Positions 14,507 through 23,681 of a stretch of 64,000 bases of DNA are shown here, piece by piece. The DNA is from Lacrimispora xylanolytica (GTDB lineage: Bacteria > Bacillota > Clostridia > Lachnospirales > Lachnospiraceae), in contig NZ_CP113524.1 in assembly GCF_026723765.1 (NCBI RefSeq), positions 4,412,001 to 4,476,000 of the forward strand, in the 5' to 3' direction. The translations under genes and the position numbers were made by a program. The number at the start of each line of letters is the position of its first letter. Within the stretch, counting starts at the first letter, position 1. The notes under the pieces were generated by a model, which saw only the letters and a program-made list of their open reading frames with translations, was not told the origin of the DNA and ran no database searches.

Positions 14507-16780
14507 TTATTCTCCATTCTCCTCTGCACTGGTAAGGTCCATAAGGACCTGATTGATTTGATCTTTTTTCATAAGCTGATTGAGGTTAACTAACTCAAAA
14601 AGCTCTTCCGATGAATGTTTCACAAGCTTACCAGTCCTTTTAAGCACCAGCATGATACCGCTTTTTGTTTTGTATAGAAAGCGGTCATCCTTACTCTCTG
14701 TTACGAAATCTACCACGGAAAAGTATTTATAATTAAAGCTTTTTAACCTGCAGGCTCCCCCATTTTTAAATACGATCTTCTGATCCAGAATGATGCGGGG
14801 AAGGGCTCTTTTATCTGACACGGGCCTGCTGGTACGCATTTTCATATTTCGTATCAGGTCGTCATAGGCAGTAATCCATAAATCCATCTGCTTTGGCAAG
14901 GTATGGTTTCTGTCGTAAATGACCTGCATGAACTGGCGTTTGCTCTCCTCATTGACAGGCTTTACTTCTGCCGAGTACCGCCAGCCGCCTTTATACTCCT
15001 TCACATAAACGATCTTACCTAAAAGCTTTGCCTTATAATAAGGGGTCACTATAGTAAAATGAATGGTTTTATCCCCAGGAAGATAAATCGGTGTCTTAGA
15101 AGAAAAAGAGACTCCGGTATCCGATACATCTATGGTCTTCGCCTCATATTGTTTGTTCCCGTCCTCAATCAATATGGTTTCTTCCGCACCGATTCGTTCA
15201 CTGAACCGGTAAGCTTTTCTACCTGACATAAAGAGTATAGCATAACAAAGGGCAACCATGTTATAGGAGATCCAAAAAATAATAACACTGCTGTAAAACA
15301 GAGCCGAACCATATTTACCATGAACAAAACGTATCATGGCTGCCAGAGACAGGGCAAGCAATATTACGTGGGGAAGGGCAAAGAGTATCAGGTTATATCC
15401 GGTACCATCGCCTTCCTTTTTCTTGTTGGTTACTTTAAAGGTCCTCTCATGAATATGAAGGGTCTCAAGGACAACTGGAAGGATAAGATATGGCATGAAA
15501 ATAGTATCGATGACCTGGCTCCATCGCTGATTTCTGATGTTTCCCGACAAATATCGCATGGAGAGGCTGTAAAAAAAATAAGCCGGCAGCCAGATGATCA
15601 CCACATCCCAAAAGCTTGCATTTACAATCTGAAAATCAAAGAGGGCGAACAGGACAGGTGATATAATAAAGATCAAACGGTTAAAAAAAGACCACCAATA
15701 TAAAAAGCTGTTTAAATACGTGATTCTTGCTTTAAACCTGAGCTTTTTCGTACAGATGGCATGGGTGTTCTGAAGGCTCTGGATCACACCTCTGGCCCAG
15801 CGCACTCTCTGCTTTAACATACTTTTTATGGTGGTGGTGGTCAGACCTGCAGCGAGGACTTCATCCGTTGCATAGGTGACATAGCCTGCTTTCTGCAGAC
15901 GTATGCTGGTCTCTAAGTCTTCTGTAATGGTCTTTAATGGAAATCCGCCGATTTCTTCCATACCTTCTCTTAAAATAACGGTATTGCTTCCGGTATAAGC
16001 AACGGCATTGGAGGAATTTCTCATTATATTGACTTCTTTGGAAAAAAAATCCTGTTCGTTTGGGATGTTTCCCTCCGCATATAAGTTAAACTGAAATAAA
16101 TCAGGGTTATAAAAGCTTTGAGGTGTCTGGACCAGACCCAGCTTTATGGCAGATTCCATTTCATCCTCCCGCCGTAACCTCCAGGTGCCATCCTCTTTCT
16201 TAAACTTAGACAGAAAAAAGTAGGGGACTGTTTTCATTAGGAACATGCGCTGAGGAATCATGTCCGCGTCAAAGGTGGCAATAAGGGGGGAGGAGGTATT
16301 CTTAAGGGCATTGTTGTAGTTACCAGATTTTGCCTCTTTATTTCCAGACAGTCCCAGGTACCCGATGCCAAACTGGTCTGCCAGCTCCTTAACCGCTTGT
16401 CGGTCTCCGTCGTCACAGAGGCAAATGTGCACCTTATCCTTATCCGGATATTCCATAAAGGTGCAGGCATTGACGGTTTTATAAAGGATATCAACAGGCT
16501 CATTGTGAGTGGCAATAAACACATCCACATGGGGATAATGTTCCTCAGAAACTACAGGGCGCTCCAGCTGGAACTTATTAAGCCTCATCTTTTGATAAAA
16601 GAGCTCGAAGGTGGTAAATACGGTAATCATCTCAGCACCCACAAGGAGAACTCCAGATATGAGGTTAAGGATTCCTTCATGAATGGGCAGCGTAAAGAAG
16701 ATGCGCCAGCCCAAATACAGCGTCATGAGAATCATCGTTATAATAAAAAATATATTTCTCTTTTTCTCTTCATGGCTCAT
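14507..16780 (-). CDS. BcsA-like processive glycosyltransferase with PilZ domain
   Basis: Membrane family 2 glycosyltransferase of the cellulose-synthase type. The 757 residues show two N-terminal helices, a catalytic domain with CLCDDGD (about 122), DAD (171-173), TED (286-288) and the processive-synthase motif QRVRW (324-328), a helix bundle (about 355-515), then a PilZ domain with RKAYRFSER (521-529, two overlapping RxxxR) and DVSDTG (551-556, DxSxxG). These are the c-di-GMP contact residues of BcsA, so allosteric activation is expected. No bcsB or bcsC is present, so the polymer need not be cellulose. The start overlaps the upstream gene by 11 bp. Confidence 0.88.
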   Translation of the reverse strand: MSHEEKKRNIFFIITMILMTLYLGWRIFFTLPIHEGILNLISGVLLVGAEMITVFTTFELFYQKMRLNKFQLERPVVSEEHYPHVDVFIATHNEPVDILYKTVNACTFMEYPDKDKVHICLCDDGDRQAVKELADQFGIGYLGLSGNKEAKSGNYNNALKNTSSPLIATFDADMIPQRMFLMKTVPYFFLSKFKKEDGTWRLRREDEMESAIKLGLVQTPQSFYNPDLFQFNLYAEGNIPNEQDFFSKEVNIMRNSSNAVAYTGSNTVILREGMEEIGGFPLKTITEDLETSIRLQKAGYVTYATDEVLAAGLTTTTIKSMLKQRVRWARGVIQSLQNTHAICTKKLRFKARITYLNSFLYWWSFFNRLIFIISPVLFALFDFQIVNASFWDVVIIWLPAYFFYSLSMRYLSGNIRNQRWSQVIDTIFMPYLILPVVLETLHIHERTFKVTNKKKEGDGTGYNLILFALPHVILLALSLAAMIRFVHGKYGSALFYSSVIIFWISYNMVALCYAILFMSGRKAYRFSERIGAEETILIEDGNKQYEAKTIDVSDTGVSFSSKTPIYLPGDKTIHFTIVTPYYKAKLLGKIVYVKEYKGGWRYSAEVKPVNEESKRQFMQVIYDRNHTLPKQMDLWITAYDDLIRNMKMRTSRPVSDKRALPRIILDQKIVFKNGGACRLKSFNYKYFSVVDFVTESKDDRFLYKTKSGIMLVLKRTGKLVKHSSEELFELVNLNQLMKKDQINQVLMDLTSAEENGE

Positions 16781-17888
16781 GGTTTAATCCTCTGATTGCA
16801 AATACCCAGCGAGATTGCAGCTGATAATTAAAAAGAAACAAAATCACATCACAAATAATCTTTGCTGCCTTTTCATCCATACGCAGATAGGTATGAAGAA
16901 GGTAGACGCTTAACGCAGATAGCACCATATTTAAGGCGCACAAAGCCAGGTACCGGAAGAGGGAATTCGTTCCGGTGTGCTCATTGCAGAACACCAGGTT
17001 CTTATTTAAGAAATAATTAACACCAATGGATACCACTCTTGCTGCTGCTGTGGCAGTCATTATTCTTAAAAAGTCAGCCCCCGGCAAAAAACGCCGTAAC
17101 AGGTCAAAGAGGAGCCAGGCCAGTCCTATATCAATGGCAGCGCAGAGAATGCTGGTAGAAATAAACTTCATAAAATCCGAGGTGATTACAGATATAATCT
17201 TAAAGCTGTCCTTTATGGGGTGAAAATGTGTGCCTCTGTTCTCATTCTCATATATGGTCTGAATCTCAACCGGTACGATGGGAACCTTTGATCGGATACA
17301 ATAGATTAAGACTCTGGTTTCATACTCGAACCGCTCTCCTAAGATTCCCCACATAAGTTCTGTCAGCATTGGTCCAAACGCCCGTAAGCCGGTCTGAGTG
17401 TCGGGAAGGTAGCGGCCAAAGAACAAGGCAAATATGGTTGAGGTCAGCCGGTTTCCCATAAGAGATTTTGCTGGTATTCCTGATTGTTTAAAATTCCGCT
17501 CCCCTAATATAAGGCTGTCCGGATTTTTTACAGCTTCATTGGCCATACGAAACACATCCTCGGCCGCATGCTGACCGTCAGCATCTGCCGTGATGATACA
17601 GGCATAATCCGGATAGGTATCATGGATATAGTGATAACCGGTTTTAAGGGCCATTCCTTTTCCCTGATTGTATTTATGGGTAAGAACTACACAGCCCATT
17701 TCCTTCAATGTGCCAAAAATATTCTTATGGGATTCTCCTGAACCGTCATTTACGATTACGATGTCATGCAGCCCATGTCCGTTTAATTCCTTCACATAAG
17801 ATATCAGCCTGGAATCCGGTTCATAAGCGGGTATGAGAATGATTCTGTTTTTTTCCAAAATCTCCATTTTTATATCCCATCCCATCAT
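16770..17888 (-). CDS. Family 2 glycosyltransferase fused to a GtrA-like membrane domain
   Basis: A 372-residue fusion. The N-terminal ~230 residues are a DPM1/GtrB-type transferase (LIPAYEPD, VIVNDGSG, TADADGQH with the metal-binding DxD, and QTGLRAFG). The C-terminal ~130 residues form four hydrophobic helices of the GtrA/DPMS family. Such fusions make polyprenyl-phosphate sugars and help flip them across the membrane, supplying a lipid-linked donor. The start is uncertain among ATGs at 17886-17888, 17883-17885 and a later one eight codons in; none has an ideal ribosome site. First gene of the operon, behind a strong promoter. Confidence 0.86.
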   Translation of the reverse strand: MMGWDIKMEILEKNRIILIPAYEPDSRLISYVKELNGHGLHDIVIVNDGSGESHKNIFGTLKEMGCVVLTHKYNQGKGMALKTGYHYIHDTYPDYACIITADADGQHAAEDVFRMANEAVKNPDSLILGERNFKQSGIPAKSLMGNRLTSTIFALFFGRYLPDTQTGLRAFGPMLTELMWGILGERFEYETRVLIYCIRSKVPIVPVEIQTIYENENRGTHFHPIKDSFKIISVITSDFMKFISTSILCAAIDIGLAWLLFDLLRRFLPGADFLRIMTATAAARVVSIGVNYFLNKNLVFCNEHTGTNSLFRYLALCALNMVLSALSVYLLHTYLRMDEKAAKIICDVILFLFNYQLQSRWVFAIRGLNHEP

Positions 17889-17912
17889 CTTTATTTAGTA
17901 AATTCATATTTT

Positions 17913-17941
17913 ATCATATCCAATTAAAAGATTAAAGTCAA
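17913..17941 (-). promoter_or_regulatory. Sigma-A promoter of the polysaccharide operon
   Basis: Minus strand TTGACT (17936-17941), 17-bp spacer, TATGAT (17913-17918); each box has five of six consensus bases. Transcription would start about 20 bp before the first ATG, leaving almost no leader. Confidence 0.75.
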
Positions 17942-18066
17942 AGATAGTGTTCAGTAATTAGTGGATGGATGCAATTTGCAAATTACCATAATTTTACATG
18001 GAAGTAATTTGTATAAATAGACCTTCATTTATTAAAATACTTAACAAATATAGTATAGTATGAGCA
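17942..18066. other. Spacer between divergent promoters
   Basis: AT-rich region between the polysaccharide-operon and chemoreceptor promoters. It contains the short palindrome ATTTGCAAAT near 17972. No reading frame or RNA family is visible. Confidence 0.5.
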
Positions 18067-18095
18067 TTGACTATTAAACTTAAAAAAATTATAAT
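18067..18095 (+). promoter_or_regulatory. Sigma-A promoter of the chemoreceptor gene
   Basis: TTGACT (18067-18072), 17-bp spacer, TATAAT (18090-18095). About 95 nt of leader follows before the start codon; it shows no c-di-GMP riboswitch consensus. Confidence 0.75.
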
Positions 18096-18194
18096 GAATC
18101 AATAAACCAGGCATGCAACTTATACTGAATCAACGTGTAATATGATACATAGATCAGAGGCTTAAGAAGGGCATGAAACCGGGGAGGAGAACGA

Positions 18195-19874
18195 ATGATA
18201 AACAAATTAAAAGTCAAAAAAAGATTATTAATTGCGTTTCTTATCGTAGTAATGTTTTCCGGACTTGCAGGAGTCATCGGAATCCAGCTTATCCGCACTA
18301 CAGATAAAGAATACACCAGAGAACTTCGGGATTATGGTTTTTCTCAGGGAGAGATTGGAAGTCTGGGACAGGCGTTCCAGGCACACAGAGCCACCGTTCT
18401 ATACATTATTCTTGCGGATAATGAAGCGGATGCAAAAAAACAGGAAGAGACGTTAAATAGTCAGATTCAATTGATTAGCGAAAAGATGGAAAAGGTCAAG
18501 GAATATATGAAGACCGATTCCGAGAAAAAGCTTTATCAGGAACTGACCGAGAAGATGAAGACCTATGAGGGATTTAGAGATCAGACCGTTTCTCTCAGAG
18601 CAAAGTCATCCACCGAAGCGATGAAGTTCTTCCGCAGCAATGCAGCACCTCTTGCGGCTGAAATCGGTACTTTAATCAACACCATGCTCACGGATAAGTC
18701 GACCGCTGGAGAGTCCATGTCTGCTAAGCTTGCTGGACAGGCGGAAATCTTTATGGTGATTATGACGGTTATTGTTATTTCTTCCATTATAGCATCTGTC
18801 ATCATCGCACTTCGTATTACAAAAGGAATTACAGATCCTCTTGATGAACTGAAAGAAGTGGCAGACCGTATGGCCCAGGGAGAATTAAAATGCAGCCTAA
18901 AATACCAGTCAGAGGATGAGCTTGGTAACCTGGCCGACAGCATGAGAACCATGATGTCACGAATCTCCTACTATATGGATTACATATCTGACACCACCGG
19001 ACGTATGGCTCAGGGTGATTTTAATATTCCCAATGACGTGGAAGAATTCAAAGGCGAATTCCGGCCCGTTCAGATTTCCATACAAAACCTTACCGACTCT
19101 TTAAATGATGTTATGGGAAGAATCGCAGAATCCTCTGATCAGGTGGCTAACGGTGCGGAGCAGGTTGCAAGCAGTGCACAGGCCTTAAGCCAGGGTGCTA
19201 CTGAACAGGCATCTGCCATTCAGGAGCTGGCTGCTACCATCACTGATATTTCCAATAACATTTCCCTCAATGCGGAAAATGCAAAGGAAACAGATCTCCA
19301 GGTATCAAATACTGCCACTGAGTTAGAATCCGGAAAAGCAAGAATGCAGGATTTAACCGGTGCCATGGACAATATAAGCGAAGCCTCCTCTGAGATCAGT
19401 AAAGTCATTAAGACCATTGAAGACATCGCATTCCAGACCAATATCCTGGCTTTGAATGCAGCCGTAGAGGCCGCCAGAGCAGGAGACGCCGGCAAAGGCT
19501 TTGCCGTGGTCGCCGACGAAGTAAGAAACCTGGCAAACAAGAGTCAGGAAGCATCGAAAAATACCGCCGTTCTCATTGAACGCGCCTTAAGCTCCATTGA
19601 AACAGGAAATCACATTGCCAGAGAGACCGCAGAATCCATGGACCGCATCGTTCATTCCTCTCAGTCCGTGGCTGAGCTTGTCTATCGGATTTCCAGTGCT
19701 TCTGAGGAACAGGCGGACGCCGTAGCTCAGGTGACCCTTGGAATCGACCAGATCTCAAGTGTAGTACAAACCAACTCAGCTACCTCAGAAGAAAGCGCAG
19801 CTGCCAGTCAGGAAATGGCAAACCAGGCACATATGTTAAAGGCTCTGATACAGAGATTTCAGTTAAAGATGTAA
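18195..19874 (+). CDS. Methyl-accepting chemotaxis protein
   Basis: Transmembrane chemoreceptor of 559 residues: helix 1 (about 10-32), an extracytoplasmic four-helix-bundle-type sensor (about 35-185, with conserved 4HB_MCP-like spacing), helix 2 (about 188-210), HAMP (about 210-262), a second HAMP-like stretch, and the MA signalling domain. The hairpin tip is intact ([20 protein letters not shown] then [15 protein letters not shown]), the contact site for CheA/CheW. The start follows GGGGAGGAG. It is divergent from the polysaccharide operon, so a link between sensing and surface polymer is possible but unproven. The ligand is unknown. Confidence 0.95.
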   Translation: MINKLKVKKRLLIAFLIVVMFSGLAGVIGIQLIRTTDKEYTRELRDYGFSQGEIGSLGQAFQAHRATVLYIILADNEADAKKQEETLNSQIQLISEKMEKVKEYMKTDSEKKLYQELTEKMKTYEGFRDQTVSLRAKSSTEAMKFFRSNAAPLAAEIGTLINTMLTDKSTAGESMSAKLAGQAEIFMVIMTVIVISSIIASVIIALRITKGITDPLDELKEVADRMAQGELKCSLKYQSEDELGNLADSMRTMMSRISYYMDYISDTTGRMAQGDFNIPNDVEEFKGEFRPVQISIQNLTDSLNDVMGRIAESSDQVANGAEQVASSAQALSQGATEQASAIQELAATITDISNNISLNAENAKETDLQVSNTATELESGKARMQDLTGAMDNISEASSEISKVIKTIEDIAFQTNILALNAAVEAARAGDAGKGFAVVADEVRNLANKSQEASKNTAVLIERALSSIETGNHIARETAESMDRIVHSSQSVAELVYRISSASEEQADAVAQVTLGIDQISSVVQTNSATSEESAAASQEMANQAHMLKALIQRFQLKM

Positions 19875-19889
19875 AAAGAATAAATTTAT

Positions 19890-19943
19890 GGTCCCTCAAA
19901 GGGATACACCGTTTCAGGTGCATCCCCTTGAGGGACCTTTTTA
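19890..19943 (+). terminator. Terminator of the chemoreceptor gene
   Basis: Stem GGTCCCTCAA...TTGAGGGACC with inner GGGAT/ATCCC and ACC/GGT pairs, then TTTTTAA. Fifteen bases after the stop. Confidence 0.85.
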
Positions 19944-19957
19944 ATCTGTCTATCTAT

Positions 19958-21370
19958 TTATTTGTGATTATAACTCAGCAGGTAAACGGTCACTGGTTTG
20001 TCCGTAGCTCCTACATGAATGATATCCAGCAGATTTTCAAAATCTGAACCAAATGCTTTCACACAGTTGTCGTAAGAATATTTTGCATAATAATGTCCAT
20101 CAATACTTCCGGATTCACTCATAGGAATTTTACACCAGTTATTACCTCCAGATAAGCTCTGGAAAATCAGCTCTACCTGATCTTTGGTGCCGCTGTATTC
20201 AATATAGAAATATCCCCCTTGCTTAATAATGGAAGGATCCAGCCTACCGCCGTATCTTGAAGTGGGAGCGGTAACAGCCTGTGCCCAATTAGTAGCAGTG
20301 GAGGCACCCTTAAAAAGGGGAGGGTTCGTATCGTCATCATCGTCATCGTCGGTGTTGCTTTTGTAAACATTTATAATAGCATCAGCAATGCCGCCGTAGA
20401 CAAAGTTTAAGGATGTGCGGTCAAAAATACCAAACATCTCAGCCCCCGTACCAAAGAGGTTATTATCCCACCAGACACAAGGCATTTTATATTTCTTTGC
20501 AAACGTCGCATATGCTTTCGCAAATTTTTCACGGTCAGCCACATTATCCTTACCCGTTGCACCAAACTCTCCAATGACAACAGGCAGGCCTTTTTTTATA
20601 AACGTTGAATTAAGCCGAAGGAAAACGGCACTTAAATCATAATAATCGGATTCCGTCCAATTGGAGTGTCCCTTGCCATCAAAAGCAAAATCATAGGGCA
20701 GATACGCATGAATGGAAACTGCAATCATATCATCAGCAGCAAGTTTTTTCCAGATGGAAATTTTAGTGCTGTCAGAAGAAGCAGCGTAAGTCGGCATCAT
20801 AATCAGTCTGGAGCTATTGTTACCACCGGTACCACGCATAGCAGCACGACTGGCTTCATTATACTCGTTCACACATTCATAAAATGCTGTATTTCCATTC
20901 CAATCCTCTTGATATCTTGGTTCATTGATGGTTTCAAAAATCAAATAATCTCCATAATCTTTAAAACGGTTCCCCACCTGTTTCCAGATTGCTATGAGTT
21001 CATCCTTTACTCGTTGCTTTACGGAGCCGTCTGTTGAGACCATGGTCTGCAAATCATTATGGTGAACATTAATAATCACGTACATTCCATTTTGAAGACC
21101 ATAGTTCACAACGGTTTCCACCCGATCCATGAATTCAGTTTTTATGGTATAGTTTGATGGATTGGAATAGCTGTCGTCCCATCTCACTGGTACACGTAAG
21201 GTCTTAAATCCCTTTGCTGCAATTTTATCAATCATTTCTTTTGTGGTCGCTGGATTTCCCCAATAAGTCTCGTTGTACTCAGATTCCAGAGAATTTCCAA
21301 GGTTCCATCCCGGGCCCATATCAGCAACCAGCTGGGCTGCTGTAAGACCTCTCATTTTTGTATTAACCAT
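19958..21370 (-). CDS. GH5-family endoglucanase (cellulase) with acidic linker and C-terminal module
   Basis: Hydrolyses beta-1,4-glucans. Residues about 1-345 are a GH5 barrel: GWNLGNSLES, TLRVPVRW, NVHHND, the acid/base FETINEPR and the nucleophile VIGEFGATGKDN. A run of seven aspartates in a DN/T-rich linker (about 347-358) leads to a ~115-residue beta-rich C-terminal module, probably carbohydrate-binding. No signal peptide or dockerin is present, which is unusual for this enzyme type. The ATG follows GAAGGGAAG, so the start looks real. A short ORF with a much stronger ribosome site lies just upstream in another frame. Confidence 0.9.
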   Translation of the reverse strand: MVNTKMRGLTAAQLVADMGPGWNLGNSLESEYNETYWGNPATTKEMIDKIAAKGFKTLRVPVRWDDSYSNPSNYTIKTEFMDRVETVVNYGLQNGMYVIINVHHNDLQTMVSTDGSVKQRVKDELIAIWKQVGNRFKDYGDYLIFETINEPRYQEDWNGNTAFYECVNEYNEASRAAMRGTGGNNSSRLIMMPTYAASSDSTKISIWKKLAADDMIAVSIHAYLPYDFAFDGKGHSNWTESDYYDLSAVFLRLNSTFIKKGLPVVIGEFGATGKDNVADREKFAKAYATFAKKYKMPCVWWDNNLFGTGAEMFGIFDRTSLNFVYGGIADAIINVYKSNTDDDDDDDTNPPLFKGASTATNWAQAVTAPTSRYGGRLDPSIIKQGGYFYIEYSGTKDQVELIFQSLSGGNNWCKIPMSESGSIDGHYYAKYSYDNCVKAFGSDFENLLDIIHVGATDKPVTVYLLSYNHK

Positions 21371-21390
21371 TTTAATTACTTCCCTTCATT

Positions 21391-21465
21391 TCAATCAACC
21401 TCTATAGCCAGTTGATTTTTTATTCCCGGACCTCCCTTTCTATGAAATGATTTTTTGTTCCTCAT
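21391..21465 (-). CDS. Possible 24-codon leader ORF upstream of the GH5 gene
   Basis: ATG at 21463-21465 sits four bases after a GGGAGGGGG ribosome site and encodes a basic, non-hydrophobic peptide (MRNKKSFHRKGGPG...) ending in TGA, 21 bp before the cellulase start and in a different frame. It is too hydrophilic for a signal peptide. It could be a translated leader or an accident of purine-rich DNA. Confidence 0.3.
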   Translation of the reverse strand: MRNKKSFHRKGGPGIKNQLAIEVD

Positions 21466-21666
21466 TGTGCCCCCTCCCTTTCTCATATGCTTCATTTCAT
21501 ACAAAGCATTTGTTATGAGTCCGGTTATACATCAATATGTGATGGGGGGTAATTTTATTAGAATTTGATAAAATTTAAGCAATATAAACAAATAGACCTT
21601 ACGCATAGGACCTAACTTTGTGCTACACTTTTTTCATAGACAACTCACCAATCCATGGTTATCACT
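21466..21666. other. Gap between oppF and the GH5 leader
   Basis: Holds the GH5 promoter region (a TTGCTT-16-TAATAA pair on the minus strand near 21550-21580 is plausible but weak) and the downstream end of the opp operon. I see no clear terminator for oppF here. Confidence 0.4.
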
Positions 21667-22602
21667 TTATGCCTTTTTTCTCCAGCTCTTAATCTCGTCC
21701 TCTGTCCCTAATACATAATGCTGTCCCTGAATGAAGTGGCTGGTTCCTGCCTTGTAATCAATTCCCATTTCCCCGTAATCATAGGACAGGGCCACCCGCT
21801 TTTTCTCTCCAATGGGATCCGGCTGTGGAATGGCGGACAGGAGCGATCTCGTGTAGGGGTGAATGGGATTTTCAAAGATCTCTTCCGTAGTTCCGGTTTC
21901 CACCAAATGCCCCAGATGGAGGACTCCAATCCGGTCAGAAATATATTTTACCATGGATAAATCATGAGCAATGAAAAGGATGGCAGACCCGGTCTGTGCC
22001 TGAATCTCTTTCATTAAATTCACCACCTGCGCCTGTATGGATACATCAAGAGCGCTGATTGCCTCGTCTGCAATAATGAGATCCGGATCCATAATTAAAG
22101 CTCTTGCGATTCCAATTCTCTGTCGCTGGCCCCCGGAAAACTGATGGGGATAGCGGGTGGCATGTTCCTTTGATAGCCCCACCATTTTAAGGATACTGTA
22201 AACCTTTTCTTCCCGCTCCTTACTCGAATGGCACATACCATGGAGATCCAGCCCCTGGGCCACGATATCCAATACTTTTTTTCTTGGATTTAAGCAGGCC
22301 ATGGGATCCTGAAAGATCATCTGCATCTTGGTGCGAAGGTGCTTTGTCTCTTCTCCTGTAAGGTTTCCGGAAATCGTGACTCCCTTAAATTTCACCTCTC
22401 CTGATGTTGGCTTATAAAGCCGGATCAAGGAACGGCCGATGGTGGATTTGCCGCTTCCTGATTCCCCTACCAGACCATAGGTCTCGCCTGGGAAGATCTG
22501 AAAGGAAACTCCGTCCACCGCTTTTACCTGATAGTTTCTGCTCACTCTGAAATACTGCTTTAGATTGCTCACTTCCAAAAGGGGCTTTTTTTCTTCTTCC
22601 AT
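21667..22602 (-). CDS. oppF: Oligopeptide ABC transporter ATPase (OppF type)
   Basis: One of two ATPases driving peptide import. The 311 residues contain Walker [11 protein letters not shown]-loop region QMIFQDPMACLNP, ABC signature FSGGQRQRIGIARAL, Walker B DLIIADE, switch His (FIAHDLS) and the C-terminal oligopeptide-ABC extension (NPIHPYTRSLLSAIP). Tightly packed behind oppD (4-bp gap) with AAGGAGG before the ATG. Last gene of oppABCDF. Confidence 0.93.
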   Translation of the reverse strand: MEEEKKPLLEVSNLKQYFRVSRNYQVKAVDGVSFQIFPGETYGLVGESGSGKSTIGRSLIRLYKPTSGEVKFKGVTISGNLTGEETKHLRTKMQMIFQDPMACLNPRKKVLDIVAQGLDLHGMCHSSKEREEKVYSILKMVGLSKEHATRYPHQFSGGQRQRIGIARALIMDPDLIIADEAISALDVSIQAQVVNLMKEIQAQTGSAILFIAHDLSMVKYISDRIGVLHLGHLVETGTTEEIFENPIHPYTRSLLSAIPQPDPIGEKKRVALSYDYGEMGIDYKAGTSHFIQGQHYVLGTEDEIKSWRKKA

Positions 22603-22606
22603 CTCT

Positions 22607-23671
22607 TTAAGCCTCCTTTCTCATTCTTAAAATCCTGGCTTTCAGAGCATCGGGCATGCCTACCTCCGGCGCTTTCTCATGAAGGAGCCAAGTAGCCGCA
22701 TAATGGGTATCCGTCACTTGAAACATAGGCGGCTCCATCCGGTAATCAATGTTCAGGGCGTATGCGTTCCGGTCTGCAAAGGCATCTCCCGTTCCTTTCC
22801 CAAGCAGATTATAAGGACTTCCTGGTATGGTGTAGAGCGCCTCATCTGAGGTATTTAAATCCGGCATGGCAGATAAAAGTCCCCAGGTATAGGGATGTCT
22901 TGGGTCATAAAAGACTTCTTCAGAAAGCCCCTTTTCTACGATCTTTCCCGCATACATCACAGCCACATAATCCGCCACCTTTGCTACTACTCCAAGGTCA
23001 TGGGTGATGTAGATGACCGAAATTCCGGTTCTATCCTGTATTTCCTTAATCAGCTCCAGTATCTTAGCCTGAATGGTAACATCTAAAGCTGTGGTCGGCT
23101 CGTCGCAGATGAGCACCTCAGGATCGCAGGATAAGGCAATGGCAATGACCACTCTCTGGCGCATACCTCCTGATAGCTGGTGGGGGTAACACTTCATCCG
23201 CTTCTCAGGCTCTGTAATTCCAACCAGGGACAGGAGGCTCACGGCTTTTTCATAGGCCTCTTTTTTCGGTGTCTTATAATGACACCGCATTCCCTCCATA
23301 ATCTGCTTTCCTATGGTCATGGTGGGATTTAAGGAGGTCATAGGGTCCTGAAATACCATGGCAATCCGCTTTCCATTGATGCGGCGCCGCATTTCCTTCT
23401 TTGTTAGCTTTAATAAATCCTGATGGACGGTCTCCCCGTTTCTTTCATAGGTAAAATCAATGGTGCCGCCGGTAACCGTACCATTTCCGCTTAAAATGCC
23501 CATGATGGCCTTAACTGTCACCGACTTTCCTGACCCGGATTCCCCCACGATTGCAAGAGTCTCTCCCTTATATAAATCAAGCTTTACTCCCCGAATGGCA
23601 TTGGCCTCCCCAGCCGTGGTCTGAAAGGAGATGGAGAGATCCCGAATGGACAATACTTTTTCTTTATTCAT
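22607..23671 (-). CDS. oppD: Oligopeptide ABC transporter ATPase (OppD type)
   Basis: Partner ATPase of OppF, 354 residues. Motifs: Walker [23 protein letters not shown], signature [15 protein letters not shown], Walker B VLICDEP, ITHDLG, and a C-terminal extension with [15 protein letters not shown]. In OppD-type proteins this extension usually carries a cysteine-ligated Fe-S site; here no cysteine cluster is seen in the tail. The ribosome site AGGAGG precedes the start. Ten bases separate it from oppC. Confidence 0.92.
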   Translation of the reverse strand: MNKEKVLSIRDLSISFQTTAGEANAIRGVKLDLYKGETLAIVGESGSGKSVTVKAIMGILSGNGTVTGGTIDFTYERNGETVHQDLLKLTKKEMRRRINGKRIAMVFQDPMTSLNPTMTIGKQIMEGMRCHYKTPKKEAYEKAVSLLSLVGITEPEKRMKCYPHQLSGGMRQRVVIAIALSCDPEVLICDEPTTALDVTIQAKILELIKEIQDRTGISVIYITHDLGVVAKVADYVAVMYAGKIVEKGLSEEVFYDPRHPYTWGLLSAMPDLNTSDEALYTIPGSPYNLLGKGTGDAFADRNAYALNIDYRMEPPMFQVTDTHYAATWLLHEKAPEVGMPDALKARILRMRKEA

Positions 23672-23681
23672 GACACGCCTC

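Noticed and set aside
12623-17888. Canonical bacterial cellulose synthase (bcs) operon
   Set aside because: Only the BcsA-like protein is present; no BcsB, BcsC or BcsZ is linked, and the GH5 gene at 19958 is separated by a chemoreceptor gene.
18096-18194. c-di-GMP riboswitch before the chemoreceptor gene
   Set aside because: The leader lacks the conserved aptamer core, and only weak local pairing is visible.
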